Counted from the first letter of the stretch, positions 14,669 to 22,376 are shown. The stretch: DNA of 22,473 nucleotides from Aalborgiella sp043740415 (GCA_043740415.1 JAYUCJ010000199.1:1-22473); one strand, 5' to 3'. Notes: generated from the sequence alone by a model not told the origin. Translations and numbers: made by a program.

Positions 14669-15736
14669 TTACTTGACCTGCGGATCCAAGCTCCCCGTCG
14701 CATAGCGCTTTTGCATGTCTTCTAGGCTGTGGATTTTGCTGATCTTGCTGGCCATGCCGGCAGCGCCGAAGGCTTCGTAGCGGTCGCGGCAGATGCCGGC
14801 CATGCTCTCGGTCGCTACTTTTAGGTACTTGCGTGGGTCAAAGTTGGCGCGGTTTTGCGCCAGGTGGCGGCGGATGGAGCCGGTGGAGGCCATGCGCAAA
14901 TCGGTGTCGATGTTGATTTTGCGGACGCCGTTTTTGATGCCTTCGACGATTTCAGAGACTGGCACGCCGTAGGTCTGGCCCATGTCGCCGCCAAACTCGT
15001 TGATGATGGCCAACCAATCTTCCGGCACGCTGCTGGAGCCGTGCATGACCAAGTGCACGTTCGGAATGCGGGCGTGGATCTCGCGGATGCGGTCGATGCG
15101 CAGCACCGCGCCGGTGGGCTTTTTGCTGAATTTATACGCACCGTGGCTGGTGCCGATGGCGATAGCCAGTGCGTCTACCTTGGTTTTAGCCACAAAGTCT
15201 GCTGCTTCATCCGGGTCGGTCAGCATCATGTCATGCGTCAACTTGCCTTCCGCGCCGTGGCCGTCTTCTTCACCAGCCATGCCAGATTCGAGCGAGCCTA
15301 GGCAGCCCAGTTCACCTTCGACCGACACGCCCGTGGCATGCGCCATCGCCACCACGCTGGCGGTGGTGCTGACGTTGTAGTCGTAGCTGGCGGGCGTTTT
15401 GCCGTCTTCTTTGAGTGAGCCGTCCATCATCACCGAACTAAATCCGGACTGAATCGAGCGAAAGCAGATGCCGGGCGACGCGCCGTGGTCTTGGTGCATA
15501 CACACAGGGATGTGCGGGTAGGCTTCCAGCGCGGCCAAGATCAAATGGCGCAAAAACGGCTCGCCCGCGTACTGGCGCGCACCGGCGGAGCCTTGCAAAA
15601 TCACCGGCGAATTGGTCGCATCCGCCGCCTGCATGATGGCCTGCACCTGCTCCATGTTGTTGACGTTGAAGGCCGGCAGGCCGTAGCTGTTCTCCGCTGC
15701 GTGGTCCAGCAGTTGTCGCAAAGTGATCAAGGCCAT
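14669..15736 (-). CDS. fba: Fructose-bisphosphate aldolase, class II (Calvin-cycle subtype)
   Basis: The 355-residue zinc enzyme interconverts fructose-1,6-bisphosphate with dihydroxyacetone phosphate and glyceraldehyde-3-phosphate; the Calvin-type subgroup also makes sedoheptulose bisphosphate. Zinc and active-site residues are visible: HQDHG (81-85), E140-G-E142 in VEGELG, H198 in GTSHGAY and H232 in VMHGSSS, with NIDTD near the C-terminal third for phosphate binding. The start is supported by AGGAG about 7 bases upstream on the minus strand. It lies 137 bases downstream of pgk on the same strand. The gap holds repeat copy 3 and no pyruvate kinase gene, which related genomes often have there. 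No RuBisCO gene is visible, so a role in carbon fixation cannot be claimed. Confidence 0.95.
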   Translation of the reverse strand: MALITLRQLLDHAAENSYGLPAFNVNNMEQVQAIMQAADATNSPVILQGSAGARQYAGEPFLRHLILAALEAYPHIPVCMHQDHGASPGICFRSIQSGFSSVMMDGSLKEDGKTPASYDYNVSTTASVVAMAHATGVSVEGELGCLGSLESGMAGEEDGHGAEGKLTHDMMLTDPDEAADFVAKTKVDALAIAIGTSHGAYKFSKKPTGAVLRIDRIREIHARIPNVHLVMHGSSSVPEDWLAIINEFGGDMGQTYGVPVSEIVEGIKNGVRKINIDTDLRMASTGSIRRHLAQNRANFDPRKYLKVATESMAGICRDRYEAFGAAGMASKISKIHSLEDMQKRYATGSLDPQVK

Positions 15737-15807
15737 GAAATACTCCTAAATGATAAAAAATGGTGAAAATTCGTTAATAAGTAGTCAAATATGCTCTAAA
15801 ATCGGTT

Positions 15808-15865
15808 AAATGTGGCTATAGCCGGCGTATTTATTGCCTATACAGCTATTAAATATATAGCAAAT
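15808..15865 (-). repeat. Dispersed intergenic repeat, copy 3
   Basis: This is the same core on the minus strand, with GCTAT/ATAGC arms of the A+T-rich inverted repeat intact. It lies between pgk (stop 8 bases away) and fba, and is therefore probably transcribed with them. Confidence 0.85.
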
Positions 15866-15873
15866 ATTGTTTT

Positions 15874-17088
15874 TTAACCCAAAGCCCGTTTCGTCAATAT
15901 CTCAAACGCAGGCAAGGTTTTTCCTTCAAGCACTTCGAGGAAAGCACCGCCGCCCGTCGAAATGTAGCCCACTTTGTCCTCAATCCCGTACTTGGCAATC
16001 GCAGCCAGCGTGTCGCCACCACCCGCGATAGAGAAGGCTTTGCTGTCCGCAATCGCTTGGGCGATGACTTTGGTACCGTTCTCAAATTTGGCAAACTCAA
16101 ACACGCCTACCGGTCCGTTCCACACAATCGTGCCGGCTTTGAGCAGTTGGTCGGCAAGTTTCTTGGCGGTTACAGGGCCAATGTCCAAAATCAGGTCGTC
16201 ATCTTCCACATCTGTCGCTGCTTTCACGGTCGCCACCGCATCGGCGGAGAAGGTTTTGGCGGTCACCACATCGGTAGGAATCGGCACCTCAGCCCCACGC
16301 GCCTTCATGGCGGCGATGACGGATCTGGCTTGCTCCAGCAAATCCGGCTCAGCCAAGCTTTTGCCAATTTTGAGCCCCGCAGCCAGCATGAAGGTGTTGG
16401 CAATACCGCCACCGACGATCAGTTGATCGACGTTGTTCGCCAAACTCTCCAAAATCGTCAGCTTGGTTGACACTTTTGACCCCGCCACAATCGCCACCAA
16501 GGGGCGTTTCGGGTCGGTCAGCGCCTTAGAAATCGCATCCATTTCCGCTGCCAAGAGCGGGCCCGCGCAGGCAATCGGTGCAAACTGGGCAATACCGTAG
16601 GTCGAGGCTTCGGCTCTGTGTGCAGTACCAAACGCGTCGTGCACAAAAATATCGCACAAGCCGGCCATTTTCTTGGCAAGTGCGCTATCGTTTTTCTTTT
16701 CACCGACGTTCAAGCGGCAGTTTTCAAGCATGACGAGGTGCCCAGCAGCGACCTCCACACCGTCGATCCAATCGGAAACCACAGGAATATCCATCCCCAT
16801 CAGCTCGCCCATGCGTGCGGCCACCGGGTCCAAAGAATCCGCCGGTTGGAAGTCGCCTTCCTTGGGGCGCCCCAAATGCGAGGTCACCATCACCGCCGCG
16901 CCAGCGTCCAAAGCCATCTGGATGCAGGGAATCGAGGCGCGAATGCGCGTGTCTTCGGTGATGTTGCCATTGTCGTCCTGCGGCACATTCAGGTCAGCGC
17001 GGATGAAGACGCGTTTGCCCTTGAGCTGCCCCTTGGCGATGAGGTCAGAGAGGCGGATGACGGAGAGGGCTGGCGGCATTGTAGACAT
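15874..17088 (-). CDS. pgk: Phosphoglycerate kinase
   Basis: The 404-residue enzyme transfers phosphate between 1,3-bisphosphoglycerate and ADP in glycolysis, gluconeogenesis or the Calvin cycle. Diagnostic blocks are KRVFIRADLNVPQDDNG (about 25-41), SHLGRPKEG, AGSKVSTKL for ADP binding, and the C-terminal GGGDTLAAI followed by STGGGAFLE. Its length is normal. The start ATG 17088 gives MSTMPPALSV; an in-frame ATG three codons later is an alternative. It is upstream of fba on the same strand and probably co-transcribed. The upstream 244 bases separate it from the divergent DUF4062 gene; I could not fix its promoter. Confidence 0.96.
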   Translation of the reverse strand: MSTMPPALSVIRLSDLIAKGQLKGKRVFIRADLNVPQDDNGNITEDTRIRASIPCIQMALDAGAAVMVTSHLGRPKEGDFQPADSLDPVAARMGELMGMDIPVVSDWIDGVEVAAGHLVMLENCRLNVGEKKNDSALAKKMAGLCDIFVHDAFGTAHRAEASTYGIAQFAPIACAGPLLAAEMDAISKALTDPKRPLVAIVAGSKVSTKLTILESLANNVDQLIVGGGIANTFMLAAGLKIGKSLAEPDLLEQARSVIAAMKARGAEVPIPTDVVTAKTFSADAVATVKAATDVEDDDLILDIGPVTAKKLADQLLKAGTIVWNGPVGVFEFAKFENGTKVIAQAIADSKAFSIAGGGDTLAAIAKYGIEDKVGYISTGGGAFLEVLEGKTLPAFEILTKRALG

Positions 17089-17158
17089 GGTGTTTTAAAA
17101 GCTTAAATACTTGCAAAATTGGTCAACATTGAAGTGTAAAAGCTCTAAGGGGAGGCTT

Positions 17159-17177
17159 TTGGTAACCACTTGGTAAC
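17159..17177. repeat. Short direct repeat upstream of pgk and the DUF4062 gene
   Basis: TTGGTAAC occurs twice, at 17159-17166 and 17170-17177, one helical turn (11 bases) apart. It could be a regulator site or chance. The rest of the 244-base space between the two divergent genes holds nothing I recognise. Confidence 0.35.
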
Positions 17178-17332
17178 TCAATCCGACCAGAGACTCAATT
17201 GTGCCGTATTTTTGGGCGGGATTGAGAGGAAATGCGCGCAATGGTGGCTAGAAAGACGCGTGACTGCTTTAGCTGCAATGTATTAGATGTGGTTAAACTG
17301 ATAAAGCTACACACCTCAACTTTTCTAAACTC

Positions 17333-18595
17333 ATGAATCGACCCACCTTCTTTATATCGTCAACAATTTACGATTTTCATGATCTGCGGTCTGCGATCAA
17401 GTTCTATTTAGAAGAGCAAGGCTGCAAGGTACTAGCTTCTGAGTTCAATGATTTTGAAAAGCCACTAGATAAGCATTCTTACGATGCCTGCTTGCAGGCA
17501 ATTCACTCAGCAGATTACTTTGTACTCCTAATTGGTACTAGAGTTGGTGGATGGTATGACGAGACAAATCGAATTTCGATTACCCAGCGAGAGTATCGTG
17601 AGGCGTATCAGTTGCACATTGCAGGAAAATTGAAGCTTTTAAGTTTTGTTCGCTCGGACGTTTGGCAGATTAAGCAAGACAGAGGTGAACTTGAAAAGTT
17701 TTTGAGGACAACAACTTTAAATGAGCAAGAGCGTACCGCAATTACGAATCACCCTGGCAAATTTGCTTCAGATGCAGACTTCATTGCAAAGTTTATTGAT
17801 GAAGTGGGAAGAAACCGTGAAACTAAACTTGCGGTGCAAGGGAAGGCTGCACAGCCAACCGGGAATTGGATTCACGCTTTAACTGGTTTTAGGGATGTCA
17901 TCGATGTTCTTCATGGTCAAATGTTTTCTTCGATTCCTGTGGAAGAGATATCCGCTAGAAGATTACTTAGACGAGAGCTTCGTGATTTCGTTGGACAATG
18001 TCTTGTAAAAATAAAAGGTGAGGTTTATTCCCCTCGCTTTAGCATTGATCAATTTCATGAAAAAAATCCAATCACATTAGAGGGAAAGCTCAACGATTAC
18101 ACGGATGTTGCTACGGCACAATGGGATTCGATATCAATATTCGCATTTCACCTTCTGGCACGACAGTTACATCCTGTGATTCTCCCTCAAGTGCTTTCAC
18201 AGGCGACATTTTTAGAGTTTGATTTAGCATCTAACTCATTCAAAGAAACGCCTGTTTATGAAGCTCTTTTGTATCTTCAAGATGAAATACGGAGATTTAA
18301 TTTCGCCAATACTTCTGAAAACCTATCAATTATTGTTAATCATTCCCCGAAATATAGAGGAAGACAGACCGGTTGGATTCAGATTAAAACTGTGGAGCTT
18401 GCCGGCTTACTTCATCTGCTTGACAGATGGTCAAATGTGCTTGATCTGTCAACGAGTGTATTGAGGTATTTAGAAGGAGGCACATTGATGATTGCTGGAT
18501 TGAGACCAGACTCGCCTGTTCAAGGAATGCAAAAACAGTTGGATGATGAGGAGCTAACTGAAAATGAAATTAGTGCATATATTCAAAGTAATTGA
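17333..18595 (+). CDS. DUF4062 (TIR-like) domain protein, probable defence or conflict gene
   Basis: The 420-residue product begins with a DUF4062 domain (about residues 4-115): TFFISSTIYDFHDLR, then SADYFVLLIGTRVGGW, then SITQREYREA. These are the usual strand and helix blocks of this TIR-related family, often found on signalling and immune proteins. The remaining 300 residues match nothing I recognise; no Walker A loop, so no STAND ATPase module, and no membrane segment is seen. The gene is visibly A+T-rich (22 G+C in the 60 bases 17401-17460), unlike pgk and cobA, which points to horizontal transfer. No clear Shine-Dalgarno precedes ATG 17333. The next gene on the same strand is an orphan HigA; a functional link is not shown. 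An NAD-degrading or nucleotide-sensing role would be speculation. Confidence 0.8.
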   Translation: MNRPTFFISSTIYDFHDLRSAIKFYLEEQGCKVLASEFNDFEKPLDKHSYDACLQAIHSADYFVLLIGTRVGGWYDETNRISITQREYREAYQLHIAGKLKLLSFVRSDVWQIKQDRGELEKFLRTTTLNEQERTAITNHPGKFASDADFIAKFIDEVGRNRETKLAVQGKAAQPTGNWIHALTGFRDVIDVLHGQMFSSIPVEEISARRLLRRELRDFVGQCLVKIKGEVYSPRFSIDQFHEKNPITLEGKLNDYTDVATAQWDSISIFAFHLLARQLHPVILPQVLSQATFLEFDLASNSFKETPVYEALLYLQDEIRRFNFANTSENLSIIVNHSPKYRGRQTGWIQIKTVELAGLLHLLDRWSNVLDLSTSVLRYLEGGTLMIAGLRPDSPVQGMQKQLDDEELTENEISAYIQSN

Positions 18596-18640
18596 GTAAT
18601 TGCTTACAAAGTTGGGCTGTGTAGAAAAGAAGCATGTCGT

Positions 18641-18669
18641 TTGACATATAACGCAACGCGTTATGCAAT
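18641..18669 (+). promoter_or_regulatory. Promoter with HigA-type operator
   Basis: A consensus TTGACA -35 (18641-18646) and a weak TGCAAT -10 (18664-18669) are 17 bases apart. The spacer is filled by the inverted repeat ATAACGCAACGCGTTAT (18648-18664, 7-bp perfect arms). This is the expected layout of a self-repressed higBA promoter. Confidence 0.6.
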
Positions 18670-18725
18670 CTTCCATGATCCGATCCTTTGAAAATGTCGA
18701 GAGGCGGCGTGTAGTCAGCAATGGC

Positions 18726-19016
18726 ATGCGCCCCGTCCACTCCGGTGAAATCTTGCGTGAAGAGTTTTTAGAGCCTATGGGCATCACGGCGCATGCTTTG
18801 GCGATGGCGCTGCAAGTGCCCGCCCCGCGCATCCACGACATTGTCCGTGAGCGCCGCGCGGTGTCGGTGGATACGGCTCTGCGTCTGGCTAAATACTTGG
18901 GTACCAGCCCAGAGTTTTGGCTGGGTCTGCAAACCGACCACGACATGGCCGTGGCACGTGCGGCGATGGGGAATGTGCTCTCAAAAATCAGCACTCGCGA
19001 GACTATTTTGCTATAA
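18726..19016 (+). CDS. higA: HigA-family antitoxin, orphan (no HigB toxin gene)
   Basis: From ATG 18726 the protein is 96 residues: MRPVHSGEILREEFLEPMG, then a helix-turn-helix (ITAHALAMALQVPAPRIHDI), then SVDTALRLAKYLGTSPEFWL. This is the standard HigA antitoxin, which neutralises the HigB RNase and represses its own promoter. The frame is open upstream to ATG 18675 and 18663. The extra N-terminus contains MIRSFE, which resembles the first residues of HigB, so I infer that the toxin gene was deleted and its start joined to the antitoxin. No HigB body exists in this window. The last codons and the TAA stop lie inside repeat copy 4. Base composition is like the host, unlike the DUF4062 gene upstream. 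Confidence 0.85.
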   Translation: MRPVHSGEILREEFLEPMGITAHALAMALQVPAPRIHDIVRERRAVSVDTALRLAKYLGTSPEFWLGLQTDHDMAVARAAMGNVLSKISTRETILL

Positions 19017-19065
19017 ATTCAATAGCTGCTTAGGCAATAAATACGCTGGCTAGTGGCGCATTTTT
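19005..19065 (+). repeat. Dispersed intergenic repeat, copy 4
   Basis: This copy has one change in the core (GCTGGCT for GCCGGCT) and intact GCTAT/ATAGC arms. It lies between the convergent higA and thiolase genes and supplies the final codons and stop of higA. Confidence 0.85.
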
Positions 19066-19069
19066 GGGT

Positions 19070-20287
19070 CTAAATCCGCTCCACAATCGTCGCAATCCCC
19101 ATCCCGCCACCCACGCACAGCGTCGCCATGCCGTAGCGCAGCTTTCTGCGGTGCAGTTCATCAATCAACGTCCCCAAAATCATCGCACCCGTCGCGCCCA
19201 GCGGGTGGCCCAGGGCAATGGCGCCGCCGTTGACGTTGACCTTCTCGTGCGGCACCTTCATCTCTTTCATGAAGCGCATGGCCACGGCGGCAAAGGCTTC
19301 GTTGATCTCCACCAGGTCGATCTGGTCCATCGTCAGCCCCGCCTTGGCCAGCGCTTTGCGGGCGGCGGGCATGGGGCCGGTCAGCATGATGGTGGGCTCG
19401 GCTCCGCTGAGGGCGACCGAGACAATCCGCGCGCGCGGTGTCAGCCTGTGGGTTTTGCCGGCTTGCTCGGAGCCAATCAGCATCGCCGCCGCGCCATCGA
19501 CAATGCCGGATGAATTGCCGGCATGGTGCACGTGGTTGATACGCGCGACCTGCGGGTAGCGGACCAGGGCGATTTGGTCAAAACCAGCGATGCCCATCTG
19601 CTCAAACGCCGGTTTCAACCCCGCCAGCCCTTCCAGCGTGGTGTGCGGTTTGATGAATTCGTCTTGCGCGAGGATGACTTGCCCGCCAAAGTCGGTGACA
19701 GGTATGACAGACTTGTCAAAATACCCTGCTTTTTGGGCAAACGCCGCGCGTTGCTGGGATGTCACGGCAAACGCGTCCACCTCAGCGCGGCTGAAGCCTT
19801 CGAGGGTGGCGATCAAATCTGCGCCTATGCCTTGCGGCACAAAAGCGACGGTGTAGGGGCTGGGCGGCACATCGGGTGCATCCATCCACGCGCCACCGTC
19901 CGAGCCAATCGCCACGCGGCTCATGCTTTCCACACCGCCGGCCACGACCAGATCTTCCCAGCCCGAGCGTACTTTTTGCGCCGCCAGGTTGACCGCCTCC
20001 AAGCCCGAAGCACAAAAGCGGTTCACTTGCACGCCCGAAGCCTGAAAATCCCAACCCGCTTTCAAAGCCGCCAGCTTGGGCAACACGCCGCCTTGCTCGC
20101 CAATGGGCGAGACAATGCCCATCACCACATCATCCACAGCGGCGGTGTCAAAACCATTGCGTTGCTGCAAATTAATGAGCAGCCAAGCCAATAAATTGAC
20201 CGGCTTGACGCCATGCAAACTGCCGTCCTGCTTGCCTTTGCCGCGCGGCGTGCGGATGGCGTCAAATACGAAGGCTTCGGTGGTCAT
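19070..20287 (-). CDS. Acetyl-CoA C-acyltransferase (thiolase)
   Basis: The 405-residue thiolase catalyses CoA-dependent cleavage of 3-ketoacyl-CoA or the reverse condensation. All catalytic residues are present: the nucleophile C92 in RFCASGLEAV, H361 in GGAIALGHPLGATGA, and C391 in CVGGGMG. Length and motifs place it with FadA/AtoB-type enzymes; chain-length preference cannot be read. AGGAG lies about 9 bases before the start codon on the minus strand. It follows the nucleotidyltransferase gene by 54 bases on the same strand and may share its message. The divergent acyl-CoA dehydrogenase beyond that gene makes a beta-oxidation role likely. Confidence 0.93.
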   Translation of the reverse strand: MTTEAFVFDAIRTPRGKGKQDGSLHGVKPVNLLAWLLINLQQRNGFDTAAVDDVVMGIVSPIGEQGGVLPKLAALKAGWDFQASGVQVNRFCASGLEAVNLAAQKVRSGWEDLVVAGGVESMSRVAIGSDGGAWMDAPDVPPSPYTVAFVPQGIGADLIATLEGFSRAEVDAFAVTSQQRAAFAQKAGYFDKSVIPVTDFGGQVILAQDEFIKPHTTLEGLAGLKPAFEQMGIAGFDQIALVRYPQVARINHVHHAGNSSGIVDGAAAMLIGSEQAGKTHRLTPRARIVSVALSGAEPTIMLTGPMPAARKALAKAGLTMDQIDLVEINEAFAAVAMRFMKEMKVPHEKVNVNGGAIALGHPLGATGAMILGTLIDELHRRKLRYGMATLCVGGGMGIATIVERI

Positions 20288-20341
20288 GGTGGTTCTCCTG
20301 TCAGTGGTTAAATTAGCTGGGATTCAAGCAGCGTCAGTTCG

Positions 20342-20992
20342 TCAAGCGGTTGCAGGCCAAAGCAGGCGCTGTCCGGTGCTTTCGGCTAAGGCTTGGATGT
20401 CTTGCTCGGAGTCAATATCCGTGCGGTAGTGCGGGTTGGGCGTTGTCCAGCGCAGCACCGCTTGCGGGTGGGCGGCCTGCCATTGTTTGCAGCCAAAGTT
20501 GGCGTTGCCTGCCAAAATCGCTTCACGCACCTGCGCCGTGAACATGACAGGATTGCCGGGTTGGCCATTCACTTCGGGTTGAACGACTTGCACAAACGCA
20601 GGCCGCACGTGGTACGCAGCGATCAAGTCACGAATGTCTTGCGAATTGATGAGTGGCTGGTCTGCCAGAGCAACCAGCACCGTGTCAATGTCGGGCGGCA
20701 GCGCCTGCAGCCCGAGCTTGAGTGATGAGGTTTGGCCGTCATCGGGGTTGGGATGGTGTACGACTGTCACAGGAAGCGACTGAAGCGCCAAAGTGATGGT
20801 GTCACGGTAATGTCCTACGACGACCACCAATGCAGGGATGCCTGCCGCCGTTAACGCATTGATCTGCCGCTGGATCAACGGCACACCGTCTAATTGCAAC
20901 AAGCATTTGGGTCTATGACCCATGCGCGAACCCGCACCCGCAGCCAGAATGACCGCAGCAATAGCGCATGAGGGAGCGGGTAGTTGTTGCAC
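20342..20992 (-). CDS. MobA/MocA-like nucleotidyltransferase
   Basis: The product, about 216 residues, is an NTP-transferase-domain protein: VILAAGAGSRMGHRPK (about 14-29) is the nucleotide-binding signature with the conserved lysine, and VLVALADQPLIN carries the metal-binding Asp. Length and motifs fit molybdenum cofactor cytidylyl- or guanylyltransferases (MocA/MobA), which add CMP or GMP to molybdopterin, but a sugar-phosphate nucleotidyltransferase is not excluded. No ATG begins the domain; GTG 20992 or TTG 20998 are the plausible starts. The frame runs open far upstream, but that part lies antisense to the acyl-CoA dehydrogenase and is not real protein. No molybdoenzyme gene is next to it, so its position between fatty-acid genes is unexplained. 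Confidence 0.8.
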   Translation of the reverse strand: MQQLPAPSCAIAAVILAAGAGSRMGHRPKCLLQLDGVPLIQRQINALTAAGIPALVVVVGHYRDTITLALQSLPVTVVHHPNPDDGQTSSLKLGLQALPPDIDTVLVALADQPLINSQDIRDLIAAYHVRPAFVQVVQPEVNGQPGNPVMFTAQVREAILAGNANFGCKQWQAAHPQAVLRWTTPNPHYRTDIDSEQDIQALAESTGQRLLWPATA

Positions 20993-21052
20993 AATCAAGG
21001 TACGACAGAAGTCAATAAAAAGTTTTGCGACGATAAACAAAGGAAGACGATC

Positions 21053-22225
21053 ATGATAGCAAGAACTCTCTTCACCCCCGACCACGAAGCCTTCCGCGAC
21101 AGCTTCCGTCGCTTCATCGCCAATGAGGTCAGCCCTTTTCATGATGCCTGGGAAGAGCAGGGCTATGTGGAACGAGCCGTGTGGAACAAAGCGGGCGAGA
21201 ACGGGTTTTTGTGCACGTCGATGCCCGAAGCCTACGGCGGCGCAGATGCGGACAAGCTGTATTCGGTGATCCAGATGGAAGAGCTGGCGCGGGCGGGCAC
21301 ATCGGGCATTGGCTACAGCTTGCACAGTGAAATCGTCGCGCCCTACATCCTGCACTACGGCACCGAGGCGCAAAAAAGCCACTACCTGCCCAAAATGGCG
21401 AGCGGCGAGATGATAGGTGCGATTGCCATGAGCGAGCCGGCGGCGGGGTCGGATTTGCAGGGCATCAAGGCCACGGCCATCAAGCAAGCGGATGGTTCTT
21501 ACCTGCTGAACGGCAGCAAAACCTTTATCACCAACGGCTGGCATGCCGATTTGGTCATCGTGGTGGCGAAGACGAACCCGGCCGCAGGCGAGCAACGGGG
21601 CGGCAAGGGCACCAGTTTGCTGCTGGTCGAGCGCGGCATGGCGGGGTTTTCGGTCGGCAAGCGGCTGAAAAAGCTGGGGCTGAAAGCGCAGGACACGTCC
21701 GAGCTGTTTTTCGACAACGTGCGCGTACCGGCGGAGAACCTGCTGGGCGGCGTGACGATGGAGAACAAAGGCTTCATCTGCCTGATGGAGCAGCTGCCCT
21801 GGGAGCGCCTGCAAATCGCCATCACCGCCGTGGCGGCAGCGCAGGCAGCGATCGACTGGACGGTGGCCTATGTGAAAGAACGCAAAGTCTTCGGCCAAGC
21901 CGTGTCCAGCTTCCAAAACACCCGCTTTAAGCTGGCCGAGATGCAAACCGAGGTGCAAATCGCGCAAGTTTTCGTCGACAAATGCACCGAGTTGGTTTTG
22001 ACCGACAAACTAGACACCGCCACCGCCAGCATGGCGAAATACTGGTGCTCCGACCTGCAATGCAAGGTGATGGACGAATGCGTGCAGCTCTTCGGCGGCT
22101 ACGGCTACATGTGGGAATACCCCATCACCCGCGCCTACGCCGATGCCCGCGTGCAGCGCATCTATGGCGGCACGAATGAGATCATGAAAGAAGTGATTAC
22201 GCGGGCGATGGGGTTGGGGAAATGA
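21053..22225 (+). CDS. Acyl-CoA dehydrogenase
   Basis: The 390-residue flavoenzyme oxidises an acyl-CoA to the trans-2-enoyl-CoA and passes electrons to electron-transfer flavoprotein. The FAD/substrate block AIAMSEPAAGSD (123-134) and the C-terminal ARVQRIYGGTNEIMKEVI are characteristic. The usual catalytic Glu of YEGT is Gly here (YGGT). The base is therefore probably E251 in PWERLQ, the position used by isovaleryl- and long-chain acyl-CoA dehydrogenases. I chose ATG 21053, with AGGAAG about 8 bases upstream; an in-frame TTG at 20984 would overlap the divergent nucleotidyltransferase start. The substrate is unknown, but the C-terminal pattern is common in long- or branched-chain enzymes. 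With the thiolase nearby, it suggests acyl-CoA degradation. Confidence 0.94.
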   Translation: MIARTLFTPDHEAFRDSFRRFIANEVSPFHDAWEEQGYVERAVWNKAGENGFLCTSMPEAYGGADADKLYSVIQMEELARAGTSGIGYSLHSEIVAPYILHYGTEAQKSHYLPKMASGEMIGAIAMSEPAAGSDLQGIKATAIKQADGSYLLNGSKTFITNGWHADLVIVVAKTNPAAGEQRGGKGTSLLLVERGMAGFSVGKRLKKLGLKAQDTSELFFDNVRVPAENLLGGVTMENKGFICLMEQLPWERLQIAITAVAAAQAAIDWTVAYVKERKVFGQAVSSFQNTRFKLAEMQTEVQIAQVFVDKCTELVLTDKLDTATASMAKYWCSDLQCKVMDECVQLFGGYGYMWEYPITRAYADARVQRIYGGTNEIMKEVITRAMGLGK

Positions 22226-22376
22226 GCCCGGGTGAAACAGCAAATGCTGCCAGTCGCATTGATACGACGGTATCGCATAAACGTAAACATTCGGCCAACC
22301 CATCCCATCTAGCAGCCTGTCGGGCTCAAAGCCCCTGAATTTCTTTTCCCATTAGCTACAAAGAGCATAGCGGTCA
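22226..22376. other. Non-coding stretch with two small inverted repeats, possible insertion-sequence left end
   Basis: GATAC/GTATC arms (22261-22274, 4-base spacer) and GGGCT/AGCCC arms (22322-22334, 3-base loop) occur here. No gene is seen. The left end of the insertion sequence encoding the transposase that follows probably lies near 22311 (AGCAGCCTGTCGGGCT), but the other end is outside the window, so its terminal repeat cannot be confirmed. Confidence 0.35.

Noticed and set aside
143..19065. CRISPR array
   Set aside because: The four repeat copies are kilobases apart and in both orientations; there is no regular spacing and no cas gene.
19523..20194. 223-codon plus-strand open frame opposite the thiolase
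   Set aside because: Antisense to a gene with all thiolase catalytic residues; the product is basic and matches nothing.
20993..21967. Long minus-strand reading frame continuing upstream of the nucleotidyltransferase, antisense to the acyl-CoA dehydrogenase
   Set aside because: The plus-strand frame has full acyl-CoA dehydrogenase motifs; the antisense translation matches no family, and the nucleotidyltransferase domain begins only at about 20992.
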